The notes below the pieces were generated by a model. It saw only the letters and a list, made by a program, of their open reading frames with translations. It had not been told where the DNA came from and did not search any database. This document shows, piece by piece, positions 13,901 to 28,900 of a stretch of DNA of 64,000 nt; the stretch's first letter is position 1, and the number at the start of each line of letters is the position of its first letter. This DNA comes from Aphidius gifuensis (taxonomy: Eukaryota; Arthropoda; Insecta; Hymenoptera; Braconidae): assembly GCF_014905175.1 (NCBI RefSeq), contig NC_057788.1, positions 27,994,154 through 28,058,153 on the forward strand. The letters are read 5' to 3'. Both the position numbers and the translations under genes were made by a program.

Positions 13901-16900
13901 GTGATGCACATCAAACATGTAGTTCTATTTACTGATAATAATATTTATGATAGTTGTTGTTTAAAACTTGGTAAACATTTTGTTGTGGATGATCATTGTA
14001 ATATGCTATTTTGGCAGGTAATTATAACGAGTTTTATTTTTATTTTTTTATTATACATTTATGTAAGTGAGTAATTGTTATGTCAATTTTAAATATTTTT
14101 TAATCAATTATACATATGAAATTTAATCTAATTGTGTGGGTTATAAATATCAATGTCAAAATATTATTCATGAATTTTCAATATTATACAATATCCAAGA
14201 AATCAAGTTATGTATATAGTGTTGTCAATGTTTATAAATAAATATGAAATATCTAAATATACATGAATTTGAGTTTGTTTGACCAAGCGAAAATATGAAT
14301 AGAAATATATATAAATGTTTTTTGTTGCAGACAAGTTTTTATTTCCCAAAGCGCGATGAACTCGTACAGAACAAATTGGATTCTGTCGAATTGGATTCAC
14401 ATTGGTGTGTATATATTTCATGAGAAAAAAACATAAAAAAATAAATAAATGACAAGAGAGGGTCAAACCAGTATATCGACAACGAGCAAAAGTCAATTTC
14501 CAGTTAATTTTATATTTAATAATATTTAATTGATGAAGAATAAATTCAGTATGAATTATTAAACAATAAAAAATAATTATTAAACATGTTTTAAATACAA
14601 ATATAGTTATTAAGTAATTTGCATTTTTTGATATTAATTATATAGTCATTAGTGTAAAAGAGGTCAAAGATAATAATCAAGTAAATTACTAGTACAGATT
14701 TAGATTGTCGAAATTATGATATTTCTAGTTTATAGATATATAGAGAAACTCGACAAATTATTCACGTCACATGGTTTGTACCAAAATCTATCCAACATCA
14801 TCAGCCAAAATAGCATTATACACATAGATACATAAATATATATATATGTGTATCAGTATAGCAAGCAAGAGTACAAACTCGGAACTCAATTATACAGGGA
14901 CCACGCTCGAATGCCAATTTCATCGCTTATCTGTGTAATACACACTACAAAATAAGTCTGATGATATATACATGTATAGGTAACACACACAATCATCGGT
15001 GTCGAATAACGTGCGCTACTGAATTTCAATGTTCACATCGATAGCACATCATCCATATCCTCTATCATCCCTCACACTTTCAAATTCTATCTCTCTTTGG
15101 CGCTCTTGCTTTTCCAACCGTGAATCGATTAACAATTATTACTATATCCGTGAATGGATGACTGTTGCGCATCGTCAAACACAATTAAAATTATCAAACT
15201 TTCAATAAATGTATTTGAAATGTACGACGATAAAATAATATTGTTTTAAATCATTTAAAACAACATGTCATTGCAAATAATAAAATACATGGATTATTTT
15301 TCCCTCTTTTTTTTTTTTTTTTTTCTTTATGCGATGATTAATAAATTGACATTTAAGGGATAATTATTTATTGACAGAGAGTAATATTAATGATATATAG
15401 AAGGATATTATTATTGAAAAAAAATTTGTATTGTATAACTTACCCCAACAATGGTATTGAGTTCGGTCATTGTTACTTGCTTTGCTCTGTCAACAGCAGT
15501 GACCACCTGCTGCTGATGTTCTTGAGACAAGAATGGCAACATTTGGTGAATTATTGCATTTAGTCTTTTTGATATCTCTGTCTGTAAATTGAAAAAAATA
15601 TTTAGTATACTTTGTTGGAAATAAAATTAATTAAAAATAATATTTTTTTTGATAAGAAAAATATATTTGATGATGAGACTAAAATGTTTTTGTGCCTAAC
15701 TTCTTTTTTTTTTTACTTAATATTTTATTACCAGTGATAATTTTTTATATTAATTTTTATTAATATACATAAGCTGATTTTTTTTTCTCTTTATCTTCTT
15801 TATATTTAGCCTCTGATTTTAAATACATTAAATTATTTAAAAATACTCAACTCAGTGGGAGATTACACGTCGCGTAGGCCAACTATAAATATTTTTTTAT
15901 ATTTTTTAATATTTACGTAGCAACGTACTGGGAATTAATATTTTTTTAAAAACTTTCAAAAATTTTAGAAAATTATATATATTAAAAATTTATGATATCA
16001 TTGTTTGTATTAAAAATGTGAAGATAATAAATTTTAATTAAAAAAAAAATTATTTAGCTTTATATTGAAGGAAAAAATATTGATGTAATAAAAAAAAAAT
16101 GTATAAATAAATATTTAAATGTAAATTTGTTAATATCTGTTTTACACTTGATTTAATATTATTTTAATGTATTTATTTTTTTATTTTATCATTTTAAAAT
16201 CAGTTTAAAAAATTATTCACGCATTAATGCGTAGAAATAACTTGTACAAACTTATTTTGCATAAAAAAAAAATATATATTAATCACCAGACATATGGTGA
16301 TTAAAATCGCGAGAATAATAATATTCCAATTTACTTGATAACGTCTCACCAAACTTATCATTAATCTTTTTTTTTAAATAAATATTTGTATGACGAGTTG
16401 TTATCAGTTATTGTATTTCTTGAAAATTTATATTGTCAACAAAAGAAACAGGTGAACAAGCAGCGAGAAAATTACATTCAATAAAAGAAAAAAATATCAT
16501 TCAAATGAAAATTACGTATAACGTTAATAATATTAAACGATAATAAAATAGTTAATTATTAATTTAAACAATAAAATAAATAAATGAAAAATTTACTCGT
16601 TGAAAAAATAAATAAATTATATATCAATTAAATTCAATTAGAATGAAAATATAAATGCAGCGTTTAAATAACTTATCAAATAAAACATATCAGCCTATAT
16701 ATTTTAATAAACTCATTTATAATAATTATCAATAAACTAGAAAGTTTAAATATATTATCATAATTGTCAATAATTAAAATACTCGTATAGAAATATAATT
16801 AAAGAATTTTTATTTTATTTCATAAATAATATTTCAACACTTGTTTAAAACTGGTTAGAAATTATTATAAAAAAAAAATTTATTTATATTTTTATTTTTA

Positions 16901-19900
16901 ATAAATACTGTACTAAAATTTATAAATAAATAAATAAATAAATGAATAAATGAATAAACGGAAATACAGTCTCGAGGTGTTATTTATTTTTATTTAAAAA
17001 AATTTTGTTTTGATTAGTATCGCGAATGAATGTATCACAGCAAATGCAATTAGATTTTTTTTTTTTTTTTATAAAAGAATATTTTATATATAAATAAATA
17101 ATAATAATGAATAAAATATTATTTATAATGAATATACGCGAATGAAAATAAAAACGACGACGGTGTTATAGGTACATGTAAAAAAGAAAAAAATGAATAA
17201 ATAAAATAAAATATAAAGGTATAAAGATTGCAAAACATTTGGATAGTTTTAAACCGGTTTGAAAGTACAGGCATGAAACCACGACGAGTGTGTTAATTCA
17301 CAGGTGTAAGCGTAGCCATTGTTATTAATCGAGGAAAGCGCTTGCTGAGCCGCACCTCGTAAAAGTAATTAGCCCGTTATCCTTGCCACAGGGGAGTATC
17401 AACTGTTTGTATGTACATACACTATATACATGTCTACATAATAGCCACGATGCTAGAGGGGCAAATTACTAAAATAAAAAAAAAGCCACTTATAATTCTC
17501 AACGAATATAAAATATATTTTATCCACGTATATTAATGCAAGTAAAAAAAAAAAACAAAAAAATTATTTTACATATTTTAAATATACACGTAAATAAGGA
17601 AAAAAAAATGTTTTTTTTTTTTTTCATATATTATTTTGTTGAGAAAAATATAATTAAAATAAATATAATTTGTAAATATGTAAAAAATAATTTTTGATAA
17701 TAAGAATTATAATGTTGAGTGTTTTTTAAATTTTTTTTTGATTTTTTTTTTAAATGAAAAGTTGATTATTGATAAGCTATTATGTACACATCAATGAGAA
17801 ATAAATACAATGCGCAATCAATGCTGATATTGCGCTGAATGAATTAAAAATTTACATAGTTTATTTTTTTTTTTTAATGCCTGATTCACACAACTGTAAA
17901 TTTTTGCAATCTCACTAATCACATAATTACATAGCGAGTGTTATTTGACTGTGGATATTTATAAGCGTGATATAAACAATAATTGTATTTTTTTTTATTG
18001 TTTTTATCATAATTATTATTAATAAAAAAATAAGTTTAAATATGTTTGGATTAATACGCGACTGTTTTATGAAAATAAACTATGAAAAAATAATAAATTT
18101 GTTTACTTGTTGTTTAATGATTGTTGTATTATTTTTAATTAAAAATTTTAATTGAAATATTACGTTACAATGTAGCGTTAATTTTGTATATATATTTTTA
18201 AAAAAATTTGCATCGAAAAAAAGAGTATTATGTTTTTTTCTAATTAATAATTTTCATCGTAATTGAATTTTATTTTTTTACCTGTTTGTGCATTTCCACG
18301 TTGAGTCCATATGACATTTCGTAGTACTGAAAAAATTGAAAATAATTTAAATTAATTTAAATATATTATTCGATTTAAATATAAAATTACTGTTAAAATA
18401 TATATTTAATTAAAAAATAAATAAATATAAAGTCAATTATAGAAAAATAAAAAATTGAATTGATGTTTTAATGGAATAAAAATTTTTTAATTCAAACAAA
18501 ATTTCAAAAGATATATAGTAGCTCAAAAGTTTTTAATTTAATGGACCATTAGCCTGATAATTATCCGAGTAAATTAATTGCAATAAGAGTGAGCTACTTG
18601 CTAAAAGAGTCATCTCGGTGAAAAAAAAAATTTTTCAAAATAAATAAAGAGACCAAAGTGGTAATGAAAAATGATGTTAAATGAGAGATGAAAAAGAAAA
18701 ATTGTATTTCTTGTATAATTTAACTTTAAAAAAATATCATCTCTTGTTCATTGAATTATTTAATGAATTTTATTTTTATAATTGAAGCCAAGATTTAATT
18801 TGCCATTAATTATATCGATTAGTTAAATAAATGATGAAAATTTTACTCTTGAATTGAATATAATTGGACAATTTTAAATTATCAATTTTCTTATTTTAAT
18901 TTCATCATTCTCACGGTGTTTATTTTCATTTAAAATAAATATAATTCAATTTAAATTTGTTGTTTATTAAATATCTTACCATGACATAGTGTCGTTGCAC
19001 TTCAATTTTATCTGATGCTAATTTTTCACACTCGAGTTTCATACTGAAAAAAAAAAAAATAATGAAATATTATTGATTTTGGTATTGTGTTACAATGTAT
19101 GTACATTTATTCTTGTAATTTTTTTTTATATATAAAAGCAATACCCTAAGGTAGTACAAGAATATATATATAAAAAAAAAAAAAAAAAAGCAAGCCAAGT
19201 AAATAAACGATGAGAGTGAACAAAGTATAAGAAAAAGAATATACAGAAAGAAACAATAGTAAAAATAAAATAAAGGGAATATAACACGTAAAATAAGGAA
19301 AAAAAAAAACTGGTAAAGTGCTTTGACTTGAAATATAAATGAAGTTCGTTGAAACAGTCTTTTTCTGTGATGATGCTCGAATTTTCTATAGTTTTTTATA
19401 TAAAATAGAGTAGCTAAAGTCCAAGAAAGCTTGGCTTGCGTGTTAGCTTTTTATTTTTTTATTTTACCCGTCAGCTGTATTATTTCCCGCGCTTACTTTG
19501 AATGCACAATTTAAAAGTACCAAGAATAAAAAATAAAAAAAAAAAAATTGTATAATGTAAATGGATAAGAAAAAAGATGTTAAAAATCTATAAAGCTTAA
19601 AGAATTTGCACAGAAAATATTAATGCTAAAAGGGAAATTAAAAGCATCTAATGAATTTTCAATTTACTGAAAAAGCTTTTATTTTTTTAACTGAAAAAAA
19701 AAAACATACAATATAAATATATAAAATATTCAAATACCCTCATTACAAAGACTAAACGATTTAAACTTTGATTATAATCATCAAAAACAAAAATAGGCGT
19801 GTATGAATATTATTAAAATATTTAAAAAAAAAAGATGCTTACTTGTGATACTGTGCTTGAAGAAAATTAAACTCCTCCTTGATTCTATCACATGATTCGC

Positions 19901-22900
19901 CAACAGTAAATTTAAATGGCTGGCCAGGTTGTGGTGGTCCCTAAAAGCAAAAAAAAAAAAAAAAAAATTATAAACATAAATACGCTAATCTCATGTTAAT
20001 GAAACATAAAAAAAAATAACCTCAATAAATAAATTTAAGCCTATTTTCACAGGTGAAAAAAATATATATAAATTTCAATATATATTTCCAAGTAAATGAT
20101 GATAAATTTTTCATTACATCATGTATATAATTTAACAATAAAAAAAAAAAAAAAAAAACTACATACATCTTATAATTTATAAGTATAAATAACATCATGT
20201 ATGATAAATATTGATTGCATTTTTCTGTGTAACATTATGAACAAACAAGTCTATATAATATTTACAGTAGTCAGACAAAAAGTGTGAAAGTATTCATCAT
20301 ATGATGCCTTGTGTCACAACACACATACATATCGAATGATTAACTTTGTGCAGCTGCAGCAAGTATACTCATGAGTAGAACAGCAAATAAAAATATGAAA
20401 GAAAAAAAAAAAATTATCCTTAAAAGCCATCAGAGCATCTGTAGAGCAAAGGGAAAAAAAAAAGAAACAAACAAATAAAAGTAAATACTTTTTAGTATGT
20501 ATGATACAACCGGTCTTATCTTTGTTCCTCTTAAACTCGTTTATGTATTCAGTTCAGGTACAAAACACAAGTACCACCACTACCACTACTACGTCATCTT
20601 GGCAAGACATATTTTTAAAAAGAGTACAAGTACTCAATGTATATACATAAGATGATATTAACAAAGTGAGTGTATTGGAAGGGAGAGTAAAGAGGGATGA
20701 AATCAGGCTCGTGCACGTTTATTGATATAGTAACACTGACTGGTGTGTGTGTGTATATATTATTCAAGTTGATGATTGGTTTGATGGTGATCAAATGATC
20801 AGGTGGTCATGATGATGACGATGCTGCTGTTGTATAAATGCATATATAAACACAGAGAGAGAGAGAGGTATATATAATGCAAGCAAGATAATCATGAGTG
20901 AACATGGTCCACAATCGACAGAGACAACTAAAGCAAGTGTTAATTACATGTTTGTGGTGTCCGGTTGGATTACACACAACAATATAGCCAAAACTATGGG
21001 ACACTGTATGGCTGACCAATGTATCCCACTAAAATTTACACACCAATGTCATGATGCATGTTACCAACGCATTGACTACATTTATATATTTTGTATATAA
21101 TAATACATTTAAAGTCATCATCATATTAAACCACAGTTTAATATTTTTTGTAAATGTCATTTATAATTTATAGTTTTGAAATTTACATCAAATATGGCAT
21201 TGTATGTTTTAATAATTATACTGTGTATATATTTAATATTATAATTAATTTTTTTTATTTAAATCAAATATACTGAGAATTTATATTGAGTTTTTTTTTT
21301 GTTTATATTACTGAATGGCATGATAATGATTATCAGAAATGAGGTCACAATAAACGTGATAAATATAATAACTAGTCAAAAATTTATTCGAGTGTATTTT
21401 TTTTTATTTTTTATTTGATCTTAACTGGAGTGTTAATTTATATTTTTTTTTAATTTATCATGAGCATGGATAGTAAATTGATTTTACAAGAAAGCAATGA
21501 ATTAATTTTTTTTCTTGTCTCTTGATTTGTTTTTTTTTTTTTTTTACTGATTATACAGAGATTCTTTCTTGTTACTTAAATTTTTTTATGTATAATTTTT
21601 TTTTTTTTTTTTTCGACGTAATTTTTAAGATGGTAAGCTAAAGCTAATTGCTACTGATTTGAAAAAGAGTCAAATGTATATAGAATAGACTTTGTAAGGA
21701 GTAATAAATAAATTTAAAAAAAAAGCTGAGAGACAAACTTCTGGATAAGCAAAACTGGTTTTAAATTTCGAAGGAAGTAAAGAGCATGAATCAAGTATTT
21801 TTTTTTTTTATATAAGTTAGTGTGAAAAGAAATTCGTGGAAGATGATGTGGAAATATGAAGAGGATGAGGTTAAAAATGCAGTGAGTGTAAAAGAACCTG
21901 GATAATAAAGATGAAAGAGGAAAAAGAAACGAGATAAATATACTTGAAGATATATTAAAATTCTCAGAGAGTGTAATACCAGTGGTTGAGTTCACTCGAC
22001 TGTTAGAGACTTGACATATGCACATGCAAAATATCCTCATCTTGTGAACATATACTCTCGTGCAAATAATAATCAACATCAACGTCATTTGCTGTCGTTC
22101 ATTATGCTGATGTGTTTTACTCGAATAAAAAATAAATAAATAAATATATACATTTTGACATTATAATTATATTGTCATGATGAAATTTTTTTTTTTTTTT
22201 TAAATTTATGCAAAATAATAATTTGCAAATATATACACAACTAATTTTAATTTTTAAATTTTATATTATTGATAAATAACGATATATATATATTTCAAAA
22301 ACGTAGAGTCGGACTTAAGGTCGTAGTCAGAGTCGGACTTAAGGCCGGAGTTAGAGCTAGCGCAAGTGGATATTGTTGAATTTTAAAATTTGAGTGTTCA
22401 CTTATTTAATTGTGTTATTATTAATTCAAAGAGTTCATTTACACATATTTAGATCAAACTTGGAATCCATATTTAAAAAAAAACGTAAAGTCGGACTTAG
22501 AATCAAAGTCAGAGTCGGACTTAAGCTCAGAGTTAGAGCTAGCGCAAGTGGATATTGTTGAATTTTAAAATTTGAGTGTTTACTTATTTAATTGTACTGT
22601 TATTAATTCAAAAAGTTCGTTCACACATATTTAAGTCGAACTTGGAATCCATATTTCAAAAAAAACATAGATTTGGAGTTAGGGTCAGAGTCAGAGTCGG
22701 ACTTAAGGTCAGAGTTAGAGCTAGCGCAAGTAGATATTGTTGAATTTTAAAATTTTAGTTTTCACAGAGTTCATTTACGCATATTTAGATCAAACTTGGA
22801 ATCCATATTTCAAAAAAAACATAGTGTCGGAGTTAGAGTCGAAGTCAGAGTCGGACTTAAGCTCAGAATTAGAGCTAATATAAAAATTATATATCAATCA

Positions 22901-25900
22901 AAAGAGGGATCTAATTTACTGATGAAATTAATTTTTCCATATCTTGCTAAAGTCGGCATCAACTGGACAAAGCAAATGTCAGTATAATAATAAATAATTT
23001 AAAATAAAAAATAAATGGAATGGAATTGTAATCACGTTTTATATTCACGTATATATGCGGCTATGATGAGGTAAAAGTATAGTGAGTATATATATATAAT
23101 ATAAAGTGTGGAAACGAGGCCGAATCATGGGGAATGAAATGAAACACCTCAACCAGGATAGAGATGGGTTGACCACAAAAGAGCAAGAGGGGAAAAGAAA
23201 CGTGAGGGTGCAAGCATCAGCAGTCGAGTAAGAGGATAGAACACGTTGCAGAGAGGATCGTGGGATTCAAAGTGGTTACGGGATGAGGGAAGTCGTGGTT
23301 TTGTGGTTATCGTGGTTGTGGCAGCAAATTGAGATAGTTCGCAAACCACCGCTAGCCACGCTGACCCAACCTGCTGGCAACAGCATCAGCATTGACCAAT
23401 GTTATACATATATATATAAAATACGAAATATTTTGGCTTAAAGTCATCAATGATAAATGGAAAATTTCCCATTGAGTTTATCATCAATTTATAAAGCATA
23501 TTATATACATTAAAATTTTCTATATATAATAAACTCACTATATTAAAATGTTAACTTTAATTTGAAGTTAAATTTTATATATAATAAATTGCAGCAAGAG
23601 CAAAATGAAGTTGTTTAAATACTAGAACAATAATATATATTGTTTATAAAATTTATTTTATAAAAAAATACAAAGAAAAACGATAGACAATGATTGTCGG
23701 TATACTTTAGAGTCGGTTTAGTTTGAGATATTTATATGTAGAGAAAGGGCACCAGAATTTTCAGTGATTCACGATTCAAGCTGTATTTGCTTGACTCTCT
23801 GTATTCGTTTGTTGGTCCTTGCTCTCATTGTTTGAAGAACGACTGGGATACCGGCGTTGTGCAAACTCCTCATCATTGCGAACATTGCAGTGCCACTACA
23901 GGATGTATATAACATACACATATACACATATAAAATTGACTGTGTACTTGCCACATATCAACCCACTACTATTCCCCTTTTAACTTGCAGCTATAACGTT
24001 TTCGTATGGATATACCCGCATGAAGGCATTGTGAATGAGTGCACTTCTATTTAAAATAAAATCAAGATTTTTTTTTTTTTTATATTTTTATATAGTTGAT
24101 GCTATCCATAGGTTTTTTTTAAATGGTTTTTTTAACAGACAGTCTGACAGTCGATTGCATTGAAAAAAAACAAAAAACTAAAACACAAAAAATTGAATGT
24201 AAATAGAGGAAAAAAAATAAATTACTGGATCAGTTTTTTTTTTTTTTTGTTTTGAATAACTCGTAGGATTTAAAATGGGAATTATTTGCTTTTGTTAATT
24301 TTATATATATGTGTATACGGGTTGATGGACATCATACAGCCAATGAATTAATTGAAATTAAAGTATCTGCGGGTTTGGTGTATTTTTACATTACAAACAT
24401 GTTGTTACCCTTAATGAATATATTTTTTATTCAACAATTTAAAATTTATTTATTTTAAATTCAAATTGAAATTCAATTTTAAAAATTCATTGTACCACTT
24501 GTTAATGATATTTGTACAAATGTTTAAATAAACATTTATAATTATTTGAATAATTTATTGACCGAGAAAAAAAAAATTGATATAAAAATAAATAGTCAAG
24601 TCATAGTAAGGTATAAAGTTGTATCAACAATTCATCAATTTTTTTTATATGAACCGCCATCAACCAACTGACTTTAATATCCTATTATCAATTGACTTGA
24701 AAGACTACAATTCCAAAGTCCCTTATATCTATATAAACATTTTTCTTTATTGTAACTTGAAGCTTTGATCTTTGACCTTTTTTTGCTTCATTGGACACCG
24801 GGGTATATCCAGCAGCACCAGCAGCAGCAGCCACTGAAGTGTTAAGACTCGGGGAAAAAACAAGCTTACTATATTTTTTTCCAGATTTTCTCCCTTTTTT
24901 TTTTTTCACCTTTACGGTATTTCATGATCACAGCTTATATCCTACTGATATTGACAATAAAAAAAAGTTGGTTTGTGAAACATAAAAGTTCCACACACAT
25001 AAAAAAAAGGGAAATAAAAAAATCTGGAGCAGTGTATACATATAGAAAAATAACACACCAGTAATCTCACTGTGTCTGCTAAATAGCTGCCTATATATAT
25101 GAAGACTATAAAGAAAAAAAAAATAATAAATTTTTGGTCAATGGCGTTCACATCAAGTATGCGTATAATAAAATAGAAGGGGCGACAGGTCCTTCAGAAG
25201 AGTCGCTTCTATTTTATTTTATTCCCTAAAGGGTCTCTCTTTTTTTCCCCATGGGTCTCATTGTTGGTTTACGTTTCTACGAAATACAGTATACACGATG
25301 AGATGTCTGTAACAAACCAGCTGTTTCCGTCCCCAACCATCTAATTTTTTTTTTCTTCTACATTTCATTTATCTTTTTTTTTCTCTCTCTCGCTCATTTT
25401 TACAAGCTCAATTTTATTATAATACAGACACATATATACACATATTTATATATCTTTATTTTTTTACCCTCATTTATAGCCAACTGCTGATTCATGTGCC
25501 TCACGAGGGCCATTGTCGACCACTAAAAACTGACGAGAAATTCTTTAATGCACCGCGAGTGATCTTGAAACTGCCTATACTGGTGTTGGTTTAAATTGAA
25601 GGGACATTTAATGGGAACACATCAACGAACGAAAAGTTGGATTAGGTAGGTATATTATTATTTTGATTTATTTTTTTTTTAATCTATGAGGGTATGTGTA
25701 CAGGCTATGTACACATTATGTGCCTTTATATGCCAAAGGGAGATGATGAAAAAATTATAGCTAGAGGGGAAAATAATATGTATGTATGTTGCTGAGAATA
25801 TAATAGAAATTGGAGCATTATGCAGACACAATTTCAATGAGACAAATATATAAAAAAAAAAAAACTTTCACACTCGTTTAATTGCAATGTATGAGGGTGC

Positions 25901-28900
25901 CTATGTTTAATAAATATAATGAGGTTTATGGTATGGTACTAGTGATGATGTGATGGTGCTCTCATATAACAATTATTATAATCATTTGAAATTTCAAAAG
26001 TCATAAAATTTATTTTATATTTGTGAATTATGTATCGTTACTTTTTAATAGCCATTGTGGCTGACTATTATCCACTTGTACTACTTGTTAAAATAAAGAA
26101 AAAAAAATTAAAATTATTTTGTTTATTAAACAATGATTTTAGTGGTTATTTTTGAAAATTAAATTGATGAATTATTATTATAAAATGAAAATATGAATTT
26201 ATGATTAATTTAGGTCATTTGTTAATAAATTTAACTTGAATTTTTGGATGTGTGCTGTTATTAGTTGTTAAAAAAAATTTGATATTAAATTTCATGTATT
26301 TTTTATCAGTTTGTTTTTTTGGCAGAATAATATTTTAACTGTGCCAAAACGATTAACCCATCTTTGTCATCAATTTTATTCCAATGTTAATTATAAAAAA
26401 ATAAATTTTAAATTTATACAAATAAATAATGGGGCTTATTCATACTGGAGAATTATAATTTATCAATTGTTCATTTATTTTATATTTTTTTTTTTGGCTA
26501 AATCTTATGTAAAAAAACATTTATAAAAAATAAAAAACCTTTTTTTTATCTGACACCTAATCCTAATTTACGATCTTCTTTCGTGATTTTTTTAAAAAAA
26601 TATATTTTTTTCTCTTTATTTGTTGAACAAATGTAAAAAATTTAAAAGACGTTTTATACTCGTTTTCAAAACACTGTGCTCAAAAGCATTCACAATGGTT
26701 TTGTTTATCTTTTTTTTTAAATGATAATCATTCTTATTATTATAACCAAGGTTACATGGATTAACGGAATTTCGATAAATTTTTATTGGATAATTACTAA
26801 GCAATAAAAATTAATAATGATAAATAAAAAAATTAAATAAAAAAAAAATTGTTCTGTAGAGATTCCGACACGTAAAAAGAATTAATAGCTATAAAACGTC
26901 GTTGATTTAAATCTTTTTTACAAAAAAACATAAATATTTTACGATGATATGTTGTAGAATGTTCTGAAAATTACAATCCTTGAAAAAAAAAAAAAATAAT
27001 TATAATTAAAATAGACTGTCATAAAAGTTGTTCTATGACTAAAATATAATATTTTTCATAATAAATAAAAAAAATAAATAAATAAATAACTATGAAAAAT
27101 ATAATTTCTTGGAAAATTTAAAAAAAAATATCAACAATAATATTGTTTATTATTACTTTGTGTTGGAAATTTTTTTTTTTTTTTATTTATTTATTATTAA
27201 ATGATGCAATGATAAGTGTAATCAATAATTGGAGTAAATGTTTCAAGTGAAAGTCCACAAATGTGTGCACGAGGTTATCATCATTTTGAAGAAGACGATA
27301 ATATTTATTTATACTATTATTATAAATTGATATACAATATATAAATAGTAAATAATTGAAGACCAATGAGCGTGTTTATATCGACAAACGGAAACCATAA
27401 AAAAAAATATATAAAATTATTATTATTATTCATCTGACGTGAATGCCATATGTCGGAGTAAATGCAAACAATATAAAAAAATTATCTTATCAATAAACAA
27501 ATATGGTATTTCAATTGTGTATATATGTCAACAAGTTCTAGAGCGATTGCATCAAAATACAGACACTGTATTTATCAACTTGGATATATTTTTTTCCAAC
27601 TTTTGTCAATTGACAAATAGTGATAAGAATAATTTAATAATAAAAAATAAAAACAGCAAAAAGTATTTTTTATTTGAATGATTCAAATTATCATGATAAA
27701 AAAAAAAAAATAAAAAAATAATTAATCATGAAAAAATTTTAGCTATATTAATTTAAATATATTTATAAAAATAAAATTATAAAAAGAAAATTATAATCTA
27801 TTGAAAATTATGTTTTCCGATAAAATCATGGTTTTTTTTTTTTTTTCTTTTTTAATTCAACAAAAGAACGATTGTTTAGTCATGGTAGGTTTAGTGTCCA
27901 AGATAATCTACAGAAAAAGATATATTATATTTGAGAGATGAAAAAAAAAAAAAATTGTATTTTTCTTTTTTTTTTTTTTTTGAAGCTTGGCAAAATAGAC
28001 GAGACAACAAGAAGTGCCTCTCTTGGGATAAAAGACACCATGACAACGTAAATCCCCACTGGGCAAGCTAATACATATCCCATGCTTGTCGTGTTCAGGT
28101 TATTCTTTTATATACTATTTTTTTTTTTTTTTTATTTCTTTCATGTATTATTATTATTTTTTTTTCTTATCCCCGAGGTCGTCCCACAGGCACCTGTGTT
28201 TACCCTGGCACACTTGGAATTGGTGGACCCCTCTTTCCGTATCGTTTTATCTTTCTAAGTTATTCTACCAGGGTCCCTGTCTCAGTCGGGGCCTTAGGTC
28301 TATAACATTTACTCTTCGTAAAATAAGAATTTTAACGGTTCCAACGAATAAATAAAAAAAAAACCACCACTACTACTACCTTACCCAAGGCCTCCCCTTT
28401 CCAAAAGTAGGCACTAAAATGTTGTTATATAAATGTTTTTTCATGTCGTTTCTATTTTTCATATAACAATATATATTTTTTTTTTTTTAAACGATAAAAT
28501 TTGTCAAAATTGTTTCATTTATATTTCTTTTTTTATTAAATGTGATTTAATTTTTTTTTTTTTTACATATTTTTATTGCTCTGGTACAAACGCGATATTC
28601 CGTGCTCAATGTGACCGGATTTGCATGAACGTGCAATGCGTGATTGGTTAGAGAAAATTTTGTGTTGAATTCTGTGATGCATGGAAATGATTCTATTTAC
28701 ATTCTACCAACGTTTTATCCTTTCAAACCGGTTATTTACAATTCAACGAAATATTATTTAAACGTCATTCAAACATAACTATATTTGTAGTTTTTTATAT
28801 ATACATTTGTCGCTACCAAGTATGTACACCAGTGTCAATTATGTTGTTACATTAAAATTTACATTTTACATGTATTGATAAATTCAATAAAGTATCTAAT

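Noticed and set aside
20807..21100. Overlapping open frames on opposite strands in groucho intron 1
   Set aside because: They are short, start from arbitrary codons, have no domain features, and each opens opposite the other.
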